Made by a program: the position numbers and the translations under genes. A stretch of DNA of 64,000 nt, from assembly GCA_900544095.1 (NCBI GenBank), contig UQTV01000001.1, positions 372,001 to 436,000 of the forward strand, read 5' to 3'. Below are positions 7,749-15,214 of the stretch, piece after piece. The stretch comes from an uncultured Collinsella sp. Its GTDB lineage: Bacteria; Actinomycetota; Coriobacteriia; Coriobacteriales; Coriobacteriaceae. The notes under the pieces are model-generated. The model had not been told where the DNA came from, searched no databases, and worked only from the letters and a program-made list of their open reading frames with translations. Each line of letters begins with the position of its first letter. The stretch's first letter is position 1.

Positions 7749-10700
7749 ATGAACTCCGACAAGAACGGCATTTACATGAGCACCGTCACGCATCAATACG
7801 CCCTCATCGGGGACACGGTATTCCAATTCAAGGAAGCAGTCGTTCATGTATCTGAGCCGCACGGCCAAATCGTCATCTGCAGCAATGGCCCAGACATCCG
7901 TTACGCAACGCTCGAAGAATGGGAGAAAGCTGGCACATCTTTCGATAGACGGGCGCAGGTCGAGGGTATCGTCACCAGTGCGAGTCCAGCGCGCGACAAA
8001 CTGGAACTCTTTCGCAATCTCTTTACTGGCCGCAAAGATGTTTACGCTCATGGGTACCGCAGAAAAGACGGGGGAATCGGCTATACACCCGCCTGCGCAA
8101 ATGAGTGGAAGGCAGGCATTTGCCCCAAAGTAAATCGTCAGAAAACCAAATGCGCGGAATGCGGCAACCGCATCTTCCCCGAGCTGAGCGATGCCGCGAT
8201 CATCGCCCATTTTAAAGGCAACGACGACAGGCTCCGAGACGTCATAGGTCAATACGTTCTCGATAGTGACAGCAACACAAAAGTCCTGGTCATCGACTTT
8301 GACGGAGCCGATTGGAAAGAAGCGACAAACGCCATTCGGCTTGTCGCAAAAAACCATGGAATCGATGCTGCAGTCGAGCGATCGAGATCAGGTAACGGCG
8401 CACATGTCTGGTTTTTCTTCCTAGAACTCACCAGCGCAAAGATCGCGCGAGAATTTGGAAGCAGCCTTATCACCGAGGCGGCGGCGCTCAACAAGACAAT
8501 CACCTTTCAAGCTTTTGACCGAATGCTGCCCGCGCAGTCCACCATTCCTGAGGGCGGCTTCGGAAATCTCATAGCACTGCCTTTTCAAGGAAAAGCGCAG
8601 CGAAAAGGGAACAGTGTATTTGTTGACAAGCAATTTGAGCCCTTTCCCGATCAATGGCTTTACCTTTCGCAAATTCAGCTGATTCCACATGCAACGGTGC
8701 AAAATCTGATCGAGAGCATCGAAAATAGGTCACATGGAATAGCAGCTGTTGCGGCGGTAAACACCGGTGTGCCACATTCCCAGAGACTGCGAAAGCGGCT
8801 TCCGCTCACACCGCGGGACTTCCCGTCATCGCTGTCCGTCACGCAGGCCGATATGCTCTATATCCCCGAAAAATCTCTGAGTCCCGCAGCTCAAATGGAA
8901 GTTCGCAGGCTTGCAACATTTGCCAACCCGGAATTCTTCCGTGCCCAATCAATGCACCAATCAGTATTCGGCAAACCGCGGTACATAGACCTCAGCGAAC
9001 TTAGAGATGGCTGCGTTGCGATTCCCAGAGGCTGTAAAGCTCAACTCGAGCGGCTGCTTCAAGAAGCCGGCGCTTCTGCTCACTATTCAGACAAGCGCAT
9101 GTCGGGCAATCCAATTGTGATGACATTTAAAGGGGCTCTTCGCCCTGAACAGCAAATTGCCGCCGAACAGATGCTCAACTATGAAGACGGGATCATGTCC
9201 GCGCCGACGGGTTTCGGGAAAACCGTCATTGGAGCCTATCTTATTGCTGCCATCGGTCTTCCAACGCTTGTCATCGTTCCCAAGACTGCGCTCATTGCCC
9301 AATGGAAATCCCAACTCGAACGATTTCTCGACATCACGGACAACAGAGAGCCCGTCCGAACCCCAAAGGGACGAATCAGCAAAAGACAGCCTCCGCTCAT
9401 TGGGCAAATCGGAGGAGGCAAGACCGCCATAAGCCGTCTCATCGACATTGCTTCATTCCAGTCGCTATCCGGCAAGGATCCCCAAACCGGCGAGTCATTA
9501 GCCAAGGAGTTCGTTCGCGATTACAGTCTCATCATCTGTGACGAATGCCACCATGCGGCCGCGCCACAGCTTGAGCTTGTCCTCAAGTCCGCTCCAGCCA
9601 AATATGTATATGGCCTTTCCGCAACGCCCGAGCGTTCGGACGGACTCACGCGGGCACTCTCGATGCTCTGCGGCCCGGTTCGCTATGTCGTCGATCCAAA
9701 AACGCAAGCAATCCAGCAGGGGATTCAGCGCATTGTTAGACCGCGTTTCACCGGAATTCGATTACCCACCTACGAACCAGGAGCATCCTTTAACCAAATT
9801 CTCGATCTCCTGTGTGTACACGCCGCGAGAAACGAAGCAATTATCGAGGACGCCCTCGAGGCCGCATCAAACGGCCGGCATCCGCTTGTGCTATCTAAAA
9901 GAAAAAAGCATGCCGAAGAGCTATGCAGGCTACTTCAAAGCCGTGGACACGAACCCATACTCTTAACCGGAGAAATCGACGCCAAAGAAAGAAAAGCAAT
10001 ACTGAAGAGTCTTCCCAGCTTTGAGCATGAGCATCGAATCATCGTCGCAACTGAAAGTCTTCTGGGCGAGGGCTTCGACCTGTCTTACCTTGACACTTTG
10101 CTCATTGCCACTCCAATATCTTGGGACGGCAGCATAACGCAGCAGGCAGGTAGGCTACACAGAAGCCACGAGGGCAAACAGCGGGTTGAGATATTCGACT
10201 ATGTTGACCTGTCGATACCCATGTTCGCGCGCATGTATCAAAAGAGGCTCAAGACCTACGCCAAGCTGGGGTATGAAGTCTTTGCGGCAAACGACAACAG
10301 ACAGGACGATCGAAATATCCTCGTTAGGTCGGCAAGAGCCGTGGAGGCTTTAGTGAATGACATCGAGAACGCATCGAAAAGCATTTTTATTGCCGCACCC
10401 TACGCGTCCGCCGCATGCCTTGAAAAGCTCGCCGCTGCACTCGCGGATGCCGCTACCCGTGGAATTGCCCTTGAGATTTCTATTGCTTCAACTCCACGCG
10501 ATGACGTGAAAGCGATTTTTGCCGAGATGAACGTCAACTATCTCATCAAAGCCGAAGGACGCCTGTGCGCATCAGTGATTGACGAGGAAACTGTCTGGTA
10601 CGGAGCTATTCCGTTGCTGGCTTTCCCAAAGAAAGAAGACTGCAGCATTCGTTTCAAAAGCAGCGAAGTCGCAGCCGAGCTTTTGGGCGAAATTCAGCGA

Positions 10701-10760
10701 AAAGTGGAACCGGAGGCCGCGGCGACGAACGGGGTACCCCCAGCAGTTGCGGTTAAATAG
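7749..10760 (+). CDS. TOTE-type archaeo-eukaryotic primase fused to SF2 helicase and degenerate PLD-like domain
   Basis: 1,003-residue three-part protein. (1) Primase region: zinc-finger cysteines 116, 125, 135 and 138, the metal-binding DFDG at 183-186, the RSGNGAHVW active-site segment at 213-221 and a conserved GGFGNLIALPFQGKAQ at 269-284. This combination matches the primase domain described for TOTE conflict systems. (2) Superfamily II helicase: Walker A SAPTGFGKT 484-492, DECH 598-601, SATPE 624-628, motif VI QQAGRLHR 797-804. (3) Residues about 855-985 resemble a phospholipase-D nuclease fold, but the HKD His and Lys are absent (RLCASVIDEETVWYG). Base composition is clearly lower in GC than neighbouring genes, a sign of transfer. 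No strong ribosome-binding site is seen; ATG at 7776 is an alternative start. A role in defence or element maintenance is inference. Confidence 0.85.
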   Translation: MNSDKNGIYMSTVTHQYALIGDTVFQFKEAVVHVSEPHGQIVICSNGPDIRYATLEEWEKAGTSFDRRAQVEGIVTSASPARDKLELFRNLFTGRKDVYAHGYRRKDGGIGYTPACANEWKAGICPKVNRQKTKCAECGNRIFPELSDAAIIAHFKGNDDRLRDVIGQYVLDSDSNTKVLVIDFDGADWKEATNAIRLVAKNHGIDAAVERSRSGNGAHVWFFFLELTSAKIAREFGSSLITEAAALNKTITFQAFDRMLPAQSTIPEGGFGNLIALPFQGKAQRKGNSVFVDKQFEPFPDQWLYLSQIQLIPHATVQNLIESIENRSHGIAAVAAVNTGVPHSQRLRKRLPLTPRDFPSSLSVTQADMLYIPEKSLSPAAQMEVRRLATFANPEFFRAQSMHQSVFGKPRYIDLSELRDGCVAIPRGCKAQLERLLQEAGASAHYSDKRMSGNPIVMTFKGALRPEQQIAAEQMLNYEDGIMSAPTGFGKTVIGAYLIAAIGLPTLVIVPKTALIAQWKSQLERFLDITDNREPVRTPKGRISKRQPPLIGQIGGGKTAISRLIDIASFQSLSGKDPQTGESLAKEFVRDYSLIICDECHHAAAPQLELVLKSAPAKYVYGLSATPERSDGLTRALSMLCGPVRYVVDPKTQAIQQGIQRIVRPRFTGIRLPTYEPGASFNQILDLLCVHAARNEAIIEDALEAASNGRHPLVLSKRKKHAEELCRLLQSRGHEPILLTGEIDAKERKAILKSLPSFEHEHRIIVATESLLGEGFDLSYLDTLLIATPISWDGSITQQAGRLHRSHEGKQRVEIFDYVDLSIPMFARMYQKRLKTYAKLGYEVFAANDNRQDDRNILVRSARAVEALVNDIENASKSIFIAAPYASAACLEKLAAALADAATRGIALEISIASTPRDDVKAIFAEMNVNYLIKAEGRLCASVIDEETVWYGAIPLLAFPKKEDCSIRFKSSEVAAELLGEIQRKVEPEAAATNGVPPAVAVK

Positions 10761-10812
10761 GGACTGTTTTTGACTTATTAGCCGTCAATCAATCCCTATT
10801 CCACCGCAACTT
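10745..10812. repeat. Long hairpin of the GTTGCGGT family, copy 2
   Basis: AGTTGCGGTTAAATAGGGA (10745-10763) pairs with the sequence ending TCCACCGCAACTT near 10812, with two mismatches. The outer arm matches the hairpin at 3749-3817, while the inner part differs. The stop codon of the primase-helicase gene lies inside the left arm, so the last residues (VAVK) are encoded by the repeat. It separates that gene from the convergent toxin gene. Confidence 0.75.
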
Positions 10813-10824
10813 AGAAATCGGCAA

Positions 10825-11133
10825 TCAGCCCTGCGGACCCTGGAACAGCTCCTCATGCGAACCCATTCTTACCAGTCTGATCACCGGATTAGTCTTATGC
10901 GGCAAGTACAGAACGACCACATCGACCAAGCCATCGGATAGATGGAAATCGATGTGGCCGTTGTAGTTGCCGCCCGGGTTTGAAAGCTCATGGGCGCCAT
11001 ATTCCGCGGGAAGCGAACCGTGAGCCGCAAGCTCTGCGACTACCGCCTTAAACTCGGTTTTTAGCTGCGGATGGATGCGCATCGTCCGTTTGTAATCCGC
11101 CTTAAACTGAGCCTCGACTTTAATCTCAAACAT
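10825..11133 (-). CDS. YafQ/RelE-family mRNA interferase toxin
   Basis: 102-residue type II toxin. The family cleaves mRNA on the ribosome. The start MFEIKVEAQFKADYKR and the C-terminal RMGSHEELFQ, with the His in the position of the YafQ catalytic His, are typical of the RelE/ParE fold. It lies 2 bases downstream of its antitoxin on the minus strand, as expected for an antitoxin-first module. Its 3' end faces the primase-helicase gene across a hairpin repeat. Confidence 0.9.
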   Translation of the reverse strand: MFEIKVEAQFKADYKRTMRIHPQLKTEFKAVVAELAAHGSLPAEYGAHELSNPGGNYNGHIDFHLSDGLVDVVVLYLPHKTNPVIRLVRMGSHEELFQGPQG

Positions 11134-11135
11134 CG

Positions 11136-11435
11136 CTAGTCCTCATCGAGGAATGATATAAGCTCATCAGCGTTATTGAATGACGGGCTGTCGTCTGGCA
11201 GAATCCCCAACTCATGAGCCTCGGCAATCACCATGGCGCGTCTCGTCGCCTCGTTGGGCACCTCCGCCCTTCCTACGATCTCAAATGGAATCTTTCGTTG
11301 ATTTACCAGCTGCCGAACAGCAAGGTTGAGATACGAATTGAGACTCAGACCGACCGTATCCAAGAACTCAGTCGCCTGTTCCTTGAGCCCCTCTTCGATG
11401 CGAACCGTCGTAGGCTTAACCGTTGCAGTAGACAT
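11136..11435 (-). CDS. RelB/DinJ-family antitoxin
   Basis: 99 residues. The N-terminal ribbon-helix-helix segment (KPTTVRIEEGLKEQATEF, then LGLSLNSYLNLAVRQLV-like helices) binds DNA, and the acidic C-terminus (NNADELISFLDED) would wrap the toxin. The start at 11435 follows GAGGAGGTCGCGT; a longer open frame to 11510 runs through the promoter and operator and is not supported. It is co-transcribed with the YafQ-like toxin and probably represses its own promoter at the palindrome 11485-11516. Confidence 0.9.
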   Translation of the reverse strand: MSTATVKPTTVRIEEGLKEQATEFLDTVGLSLNSYLNLAVRQLVNQRKIPFEIVGRAEVPNEATRRAMVIAEAHELGILPDDSPSFNNADELISFLDED

Positions 11436-11466
11436 ACGCGACCTCCTCGCCCTCGTCTTTTGCATC

Positions 11467-11516
11467 AGTATACCCAGTTTAGATGGCAGATTGATGTTAA
11501 GTAACATCAATCTGCC
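11467..11516 (-). promoter_or_regulatory. Toxin-antitoxin promoter and palindromic operator
   Basis: On the minus strand a -10 hexamer TATACT (complement of 11467-11472) lies about 32 bases before the antitoxin start. The -35 area is covered by a perfect inverted repeat with 15-base arms, GGCAGATTGATGTTA at 11485-11499 and its complement at 11502-11516, separated by 2 bases. Placement and symmetry fit a binding site for the ribbon-helix-helix antitoxin. Confidence 0.75.
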
Positions 11517-11549
11517 GTTCTCATTACTACAACAACAGGCACGCTCGCC

Positions 11550-12308
11550 CTACATCAGCCCGCTCAGGGCGATGTCGACGGCCTCGTTGAGGTCGTCGGT
11601 GATGTGGACGAGGTCTGGATCGAGTGGGCTGATCATGCCGGCATCCATCACCGGGCCGTTGAGCCAGTTGAACAGGCCCTGCCAGTACTCGGTGCCCACC
11701 AGCACGAGCGGCATGCGCTTAACCTTGTGCGTCTGTACCAGCGTGAGCACCTCGAACATCTCGTCGAGCGTACCAAAACCACCGGGAAACACGATGGCTC
11801 CCGAGCTGTATTTGACGAACATGGTCTTGCGCACAAAGAAGTAGCGGAAATCCATGCCAAGGTTCACGTATTTGTTGAGCCCATGCTCGTGTGGAAGCTC
11901 GATACCCAAGCCGACCGACTTGCCGTTGGCACTCGCCGCTCCCCTGTTGGCCGCCTCCATGGCGCCGGGACCGCCGCCGGTGATAACCGCCACGCCGCGC
12001 TGGGCGATCTTGCGACCGACCGTGCGCGCCGCCTTGTAGAGCGGATCGGTCTTGGGCGTGCGGGCGCTACCGAAGATGGTCACCGCAGGTCCAAGCTCGG
12101 CAAGCGCGCCAAAACCATCGACAAACTCTGCCTGAATGCGCAGCACGCGCCACGGGTCGGCATGCAGCCAGTCGGTCGAGTCCTCGGGCGCCAGCAGGTT
12201 GGCGTAGGTGTTGTCCTTAGGAATCATGGGGCCGCGCATGACCACGGGGCCGCGGCGGTACGTCTCGTCGTAGGCAGGCTCGCCCTCGACGTTCTCATTC
12301 TTAATCAT
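11550..12308 (-). CDS. LOG family protein (TIGR00730-type Rossmann fold)
   Basis: 252 residues. It has the two hallmark motifs of the family, GGGPGAMEAANRGA near residue 110 and PGGFGTLDEMFE near 180. Characterised members hydrolyse nucleoside monophosphates to free base and ribose 5-phosphate (cytokinin-activating LOG enzymes, PpnN-type nucleosidases). Which activity applies here is not visible. The N-terminal 70 residues form an extension before the Rossmann core. The start at 12308 has GGAG at a good distance; the open frame to 12380 crosses a terminator hairpin and is rejected. Confidence 0.85.
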   Translation of the reverse strand: MIKNENVEGEPAYDETYRRGPVVMRGPMIPKDNTYANLLAPEDSTDWLHADPWRVLRIQAEFVDGFGALAELGPAVTIFGSARTPKTDPLYKAARTVGRKIAQRGVAVITGGGPGAMEAANRGAASANGKSVGLGIELPHEHGLNKYVNLGMDFRYFFVRKTMFVKYSSGAIVFPGGFGTLDEMFEVLTLVQTHKVKRMPLVLVGTEYWQGLFNWLNGPVMDAGMISPLDPDLVHITDDLNEAVDIALSGLM

Positions 12309-12322
12309 GGGTACTCCTATCG

Positions 12323-12372
12323 AGAAAAAGAAAAACGGGCGGGGTCGACGCTGTGCGCCAAACACCCGCCCG
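12323..12372 (-). terminator. Intrinsic terminator downstream of tgt
   Basis: Read on the minus strand, CGGGCGGG and CCCGCCCG form an 8-base GC stem (12336-12372) followed by TTTTTCTTTTT. It lies between tgt and the LOG gene, 15 bases before the LOG start, so it may also attenuate read-through into that gene. Confidence 0.75.
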
Positions 12373-12521
12373 AACATCAACTATTCGGTATGGTACCCAC
12401 GATGCATCAAGTGCTTGCAAGCTATCGGTCATCGGTCGCGCAAGCGGTGTTAGCAAACGTGATGACCGGCCGGCGCTCGCCCCTTGCCGTTGCCCGCGCT
12501 CTGCAAGCGCCCGTGCTGCTC

Positions 12522-13661
12522 TTAGTAATCCACCGCCGCAGGGCTGTTCATCCAGTCGCTCACGAACGCGCCGTAGCGGCCCTCGATAATGGCCTGGCGG
12601 GCCCGCTGCATAAGGTTGAGCAGGTAGTAGATGTTGTGCATCGAAAGCAGAATGCCGCCGAGCATCTCCTTCTGCGTGACCATGTGACGGATGAGCGCAC
12701 GGCTGTAACCGCCCGTGCACACCGGGCAGGTGCAGGTGGGATCGATGGGACCGTCGTCGTGCGCAAAGCGAGCGTTGCGGAAGTTGAGGCGACCCTCGCT
12801 GGAGAATGCCGTGCCCATACGGCCGGTGCGCGTCGGCAGCACGCAGTCAAACATGTCGATGCCCACGCCAACGCCGCGCACGAGCGTGGTCGGGTTGCCG
12901 ACACCCATCAGGTAGCGCGGCTTATGCTTGGGCATGTACTCGCTCACGAGCGGCGCCAGGGTCTCGAACATGGTCTCGTGATCCTCGCCCACCGAATAGC
13001 CACCGATACCATAGCCCGGGAAGTCGCCGCACTCCTCCAGATGGCGCAGCGAGCGCAGGCGCAGATCCAGGTGCATGCCGCCCTGAACGATGCCAAAGAG
13101 CGCCTGGTCATCGCGGGTATGCGCCTTATAGCAGCGCTCGGCCCACATGCTCGACAGCTCAACGGCGCGCTCAACGTAGGCGCGCGTGGCGGGATAGCCC
13201 GGGCACTGGTCGAGCTGCATGCAGATATCGGAGCCGAGTTTCATGGCGATTTCCATGTTGTCCTCGGGCGTCCAAAACACGTGGCGGCCGTCGTAATCGT
13301 TGACGATAAAGCGCACGCCCTCATCGGTGAGCTTGACGGCATCGTTGTGGCTGAAGACCTGGAAACCGCCCGAGTCGGTGAGGATGGGGCCGTGCCAGTT
13401 CATGAACTTGTGCAGGCCGCCCAGCTCGGCGATGGTATCCTCGCCGGGACGCATGGACAGATGATAGGTATTGGCGAGCACGATCTGGGCGCCGAGCTTC
13501 TTGACAGTCTCGGTAGGAATGCCCTTGACGTTTGCCTTGGTGCCCACGGGCATAAAAATCGGCGTCTCGATGTCGCCGTGCGGGGTGTGCAGTACGCCGG
13601 CACGCGCGTGCGTCGTCGGGTCCTCGGCGATCAGGTCGAATTTAAAAAGGTTCTGGTCCAT
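12522..13661 (-). CDS. tgt: Queuine/preQ1 tRNA-guanine transglycosylase
   Basis: 379 residues. Exchanges G34 of GUN-anticodon tRNAs for the queuosine precursor. The catalytic Asp of the TDSGGFQVFS motif is near residue 97, the second Asp lies in GVGIDMFDCVLPTR near 270, and the zinc-binding site CTCPVCTGGYSRA with a downstream His is near 310. AAGGAG precedes the ATG at 13661. QueA and QueH are encoded nearby (17408, 18690). The early preQ0 genes are not in this window, so the bacterium could make or salvage the base. Confidence 0.95.
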   Translation of the reverse strand: MDQNLFKFDLIAEDPTTHARAGVLHTPHGDIETPIFMPVGTKANVKGIPTETVKKLGAQIVLANTYHLSMRPGEDTIAELGGLHKFMNWHGPILTDSGGFQVFSHNDAVKLTDEGVRFIVNDYDGRHVFWTPEDNMEIAMKLGSDICMQLDQCPGYPATRAYVERAVELSSMWAERCYKAHTRDDQALFGIVQGGMHLDLRLRSLRHLEECGDFPGYGIGGYSVGEDHETMFETLAPLVSEYMPKHKPRYLMGVGNPTTLVRGVGVGIDMFDCVLPTRTGRMGTAFSSEGRLNFRNARFAHDDGPIDPTCTCPVCTGGYSRALIRHMVTQKEMLGGILLSMHNIYYLLNLMQRARQAIIEGRYGAFVSDWMNSPAAVDY

Positions 13662-13767
13662 AAACTGGAACTCCTTGGTTGCGGTTCATACGCAAACCAT
13701 TATACGGGCAACCCGCAAGAAGCACCGACTCGACAGAAACTAGTGCATTAGGATCAGGTTCCCGCGC

Positions 13768-13937
13768 TAGTCGTTGGGTAGTCGTTGGGGACAGTCTTAA
13801 ACGACTAGACGTTGGGGACAGTCTTCAGCGCCATCTTGCAAATGAGCGCCCCAATCTGCCGGCACTCAGGGACTGTCCCCAAGTGCCGGCAAGAGTGTCC
13901 CTTTCGACTAGTCATTTAAGAACGTCCCCAACGACTA
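13768..13937. repeat. Nested REP-like palindromes (GACTAG / GGGGAC family)
   Basis: Two inverted units carry TAGTCGTTGGGGAC, at 13779-13810 and, in reverse, at about 13906-13937. Each is itself flanked by TAGTCGTT and AACGACTA. Between them GCCGGCACT and AGTGCCGGC form another stem at 13860-13889 around GGGACTGTCCC. The same 32-base unit recurs at 16982-17160. Function unknown; the shape recalls REP sequences spread by REP-associated transposases, of which none is in this window. Confidence 0.75.
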
Positions 13938-13942
13938 CATCC

Positions 13943-14124
13943 AACAGTCAAGGTAACGCCGATGCTCTGACAACATCAGCGAGCGGTCACCAGAGCGAAC
14001 AAATTGGCATGAAAAGAGGACGGCATAGACCTTCTGGTCATGCCGCCCTCTTTGAATGACAAGTTGTCGCTCTGGTGACCGCGCAGCGTCGGCCCGTTAC
14101 GCGGTTTGGTAAAACCGCGTAACT
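13943..14124 (-). repeat. Covarying folded repeat, copy A (possible structured RNA)
   Basis: Concentric stems: GCCGATGCT with AGCGTCGGC (one G-T pair), then a perfect 16-base stem GCGGTCACCAGAGCGA with TCGCTCTGGTGACCGC. The inner hairpin is a long GC stem closed by GACC-TTCT-GGTC. The far end, 14096-14123, is a separate 12-base hairpin GTTACGCGGTTT with a 4-base loop, 2 bases from the stop of the SDR gene. Copy B at 17160-17408 keeps the loop, the junction words GCGAGCG and CGCGCAGCGTC and the end hairpin, but has different bases in the stems. Strand is given as that of the gene it follows; it could act on either. Confidence 0.8.
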
Positions 14125-14125
14125 C

Positions 14126-14926
14126 CTACGGACGCTGGCCCATGCCACCCTCGAGGGTGACGGTCTCGCCGTTCATGTACTTAAAGTCGGGACCGCAGAG
14201 CTGAACGACCACGCGGCCGATTTCCTTCTCGACGTCGCCGTAGTGACCCGCCGGTGGCATGTGGACGTTGGCCTTGAACGCCTCGGGATAAGCATCCTGG
14301 AAGTTCTCGAGCGCAGCGGTCCAAGCAAGCGGGCAAACGATATTGACGTTGATGCCGTCCTTGCCCCACTCGTTGGCGGCAACGCGAGTCAAACCGCGGA
14401 TGCCCTCCTTGGCAGCGGCATAGCTGCACTGGCCGTAGTTGCCAAACAGGCCGGCGCCCGAGGCAAAGTTGACCACGGAGCCCTTGGTCTCCTTCAGGTG
14501 CGGGTAGGCCTTCTGCATGTACAGGTAGGTGGCATACAGGCCAGAGTAAATGGCCAGGTTAAACTGATCCATGGTGTGGTCGGCGATGGTCACGCCCGAG
14601 GCGCTGGCCTGAGCATTGTTGACGACGGCGTCGATGCGGCCGAACTCCTCAATGGCCTTGTCGATGACGTTCTGGACGACGGCCTCGTTGTCCTGACCAG
14701 CCGAGACATCGGCCTGAACAGACAGAACCTTGACGCCGTACTCGGCCTCGAGGGACTCCTTGGCGGCCTCGAGCTTGGCGACGTTGCGGCCGGTGATGAC
14801 GAGGTTCGCGCCCTCCTTGGCAAATGCGATATCGATGCCGTAGCCGATGGAGCCAGCGGAACCGTCCTTGAGCGTGGCCTTGCCGCCGCCGGTGACGATC
14901 ACGGTCTTACCAGTGAAAAGTCCCAT
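14126..14926 (-). CDS. Short-chain dehydrogenase/reductase
   Basis: 266 residues, NAD(P)-dependent classical SDR. The catalytic YxxxK is in SYAAAKEG with Ser upstream in NFASGAGLF, and the NNAQ structural motif is near residue 100. The nucleotide loop is unusual: between VTGGG and SIGYG lie about ten extra residues (KATLKDGSAG), so the glycine motif resembles the SIxYG of enoyl-ACP reductases while the catalytic spacing is that of ordinary SDRs. The substrate is unknown; steroid or acyl substrates are possible in gut Coriobacteriia, but nothing here proves it. Start chosen at 14926 after GAAAGGAC. Confidence 0.85.
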   Translation of the reverse strand: MGLFTGKTVIVTGGGKATLKDGSAGSIGYGIDIAFAKEGANLVITGRNVAKLEAAKESLEAEYGVKVLSVQADVSAGQDNEAVVQNVIDKAIEEFGRIDAVVNNAQASASGVTIADHTMDQFNLAIYSGLYATYLYMQKAYPHLKETKGSVVNFASGAGLFGNYGQCSYAAAKEGIRGLTRVAANEWGKDGINVNIVCPLAWTAALENFQDAYPEAFKANVHMPPAGHYGDVEKEIGRVVVQLCGPDFKYMNGETVTLEGGMGQRP

Positions 14927-15214
14927 ACAAAGTCCTTTCAAATCGCGACGGGCACGCCCGCCGACTGCGCGTGTCCAACTTCACGCGCCAAAAGCTGAAA
15001 TGCAACTTTAGCGTGTTCAAGTGAATAGAAAAGACCTCGGTAGGCGAACGGCATAACGTCTTTCGGCGAAGGGATTGTCAAGTACAAACTGGATAAAGTG
15101 GCCGAATTTTTGCTATCGACACGTGTCATCGAACACGTTTTGAAACTTTGCTGCGGCGCGCGGGATGTCGGCGCGAGACTTTATCATAGGGTGACAAACA
15201 ACGATGAGGAGCAC

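Larger units (their letters stand above)
13662..14125. other. Repeat-rich spacer between tgt and the SDR gene
   Basis: 464 bases without a gene. The side next to tgt carries its promoter region, with TATAAT-like sequence on the minus strand around 13700. 13768-13937 is a nest of GACTAG/GGGGACAGTC palindromes. 13943-14124 is copy A of a folded repeat whose second copy is at 17160-17408. Open frames here read through the palindromes and are not credible genes. Confidence 0.75.

Noticed and set aside
13943..14124. T-box or tRNA-like element at the folded repeat
   Set aside because: The T-box consensus around the antiterminator bulge and any cloverleaf with anticodon are missing. Palindromes and stems do not match either class.
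13768..14125. CRISPR array in the repeat-rich spacer
   Set aside because: Repeats are inverted and irregularly spaced, without uniform spacers, and no cas gene is in the window.
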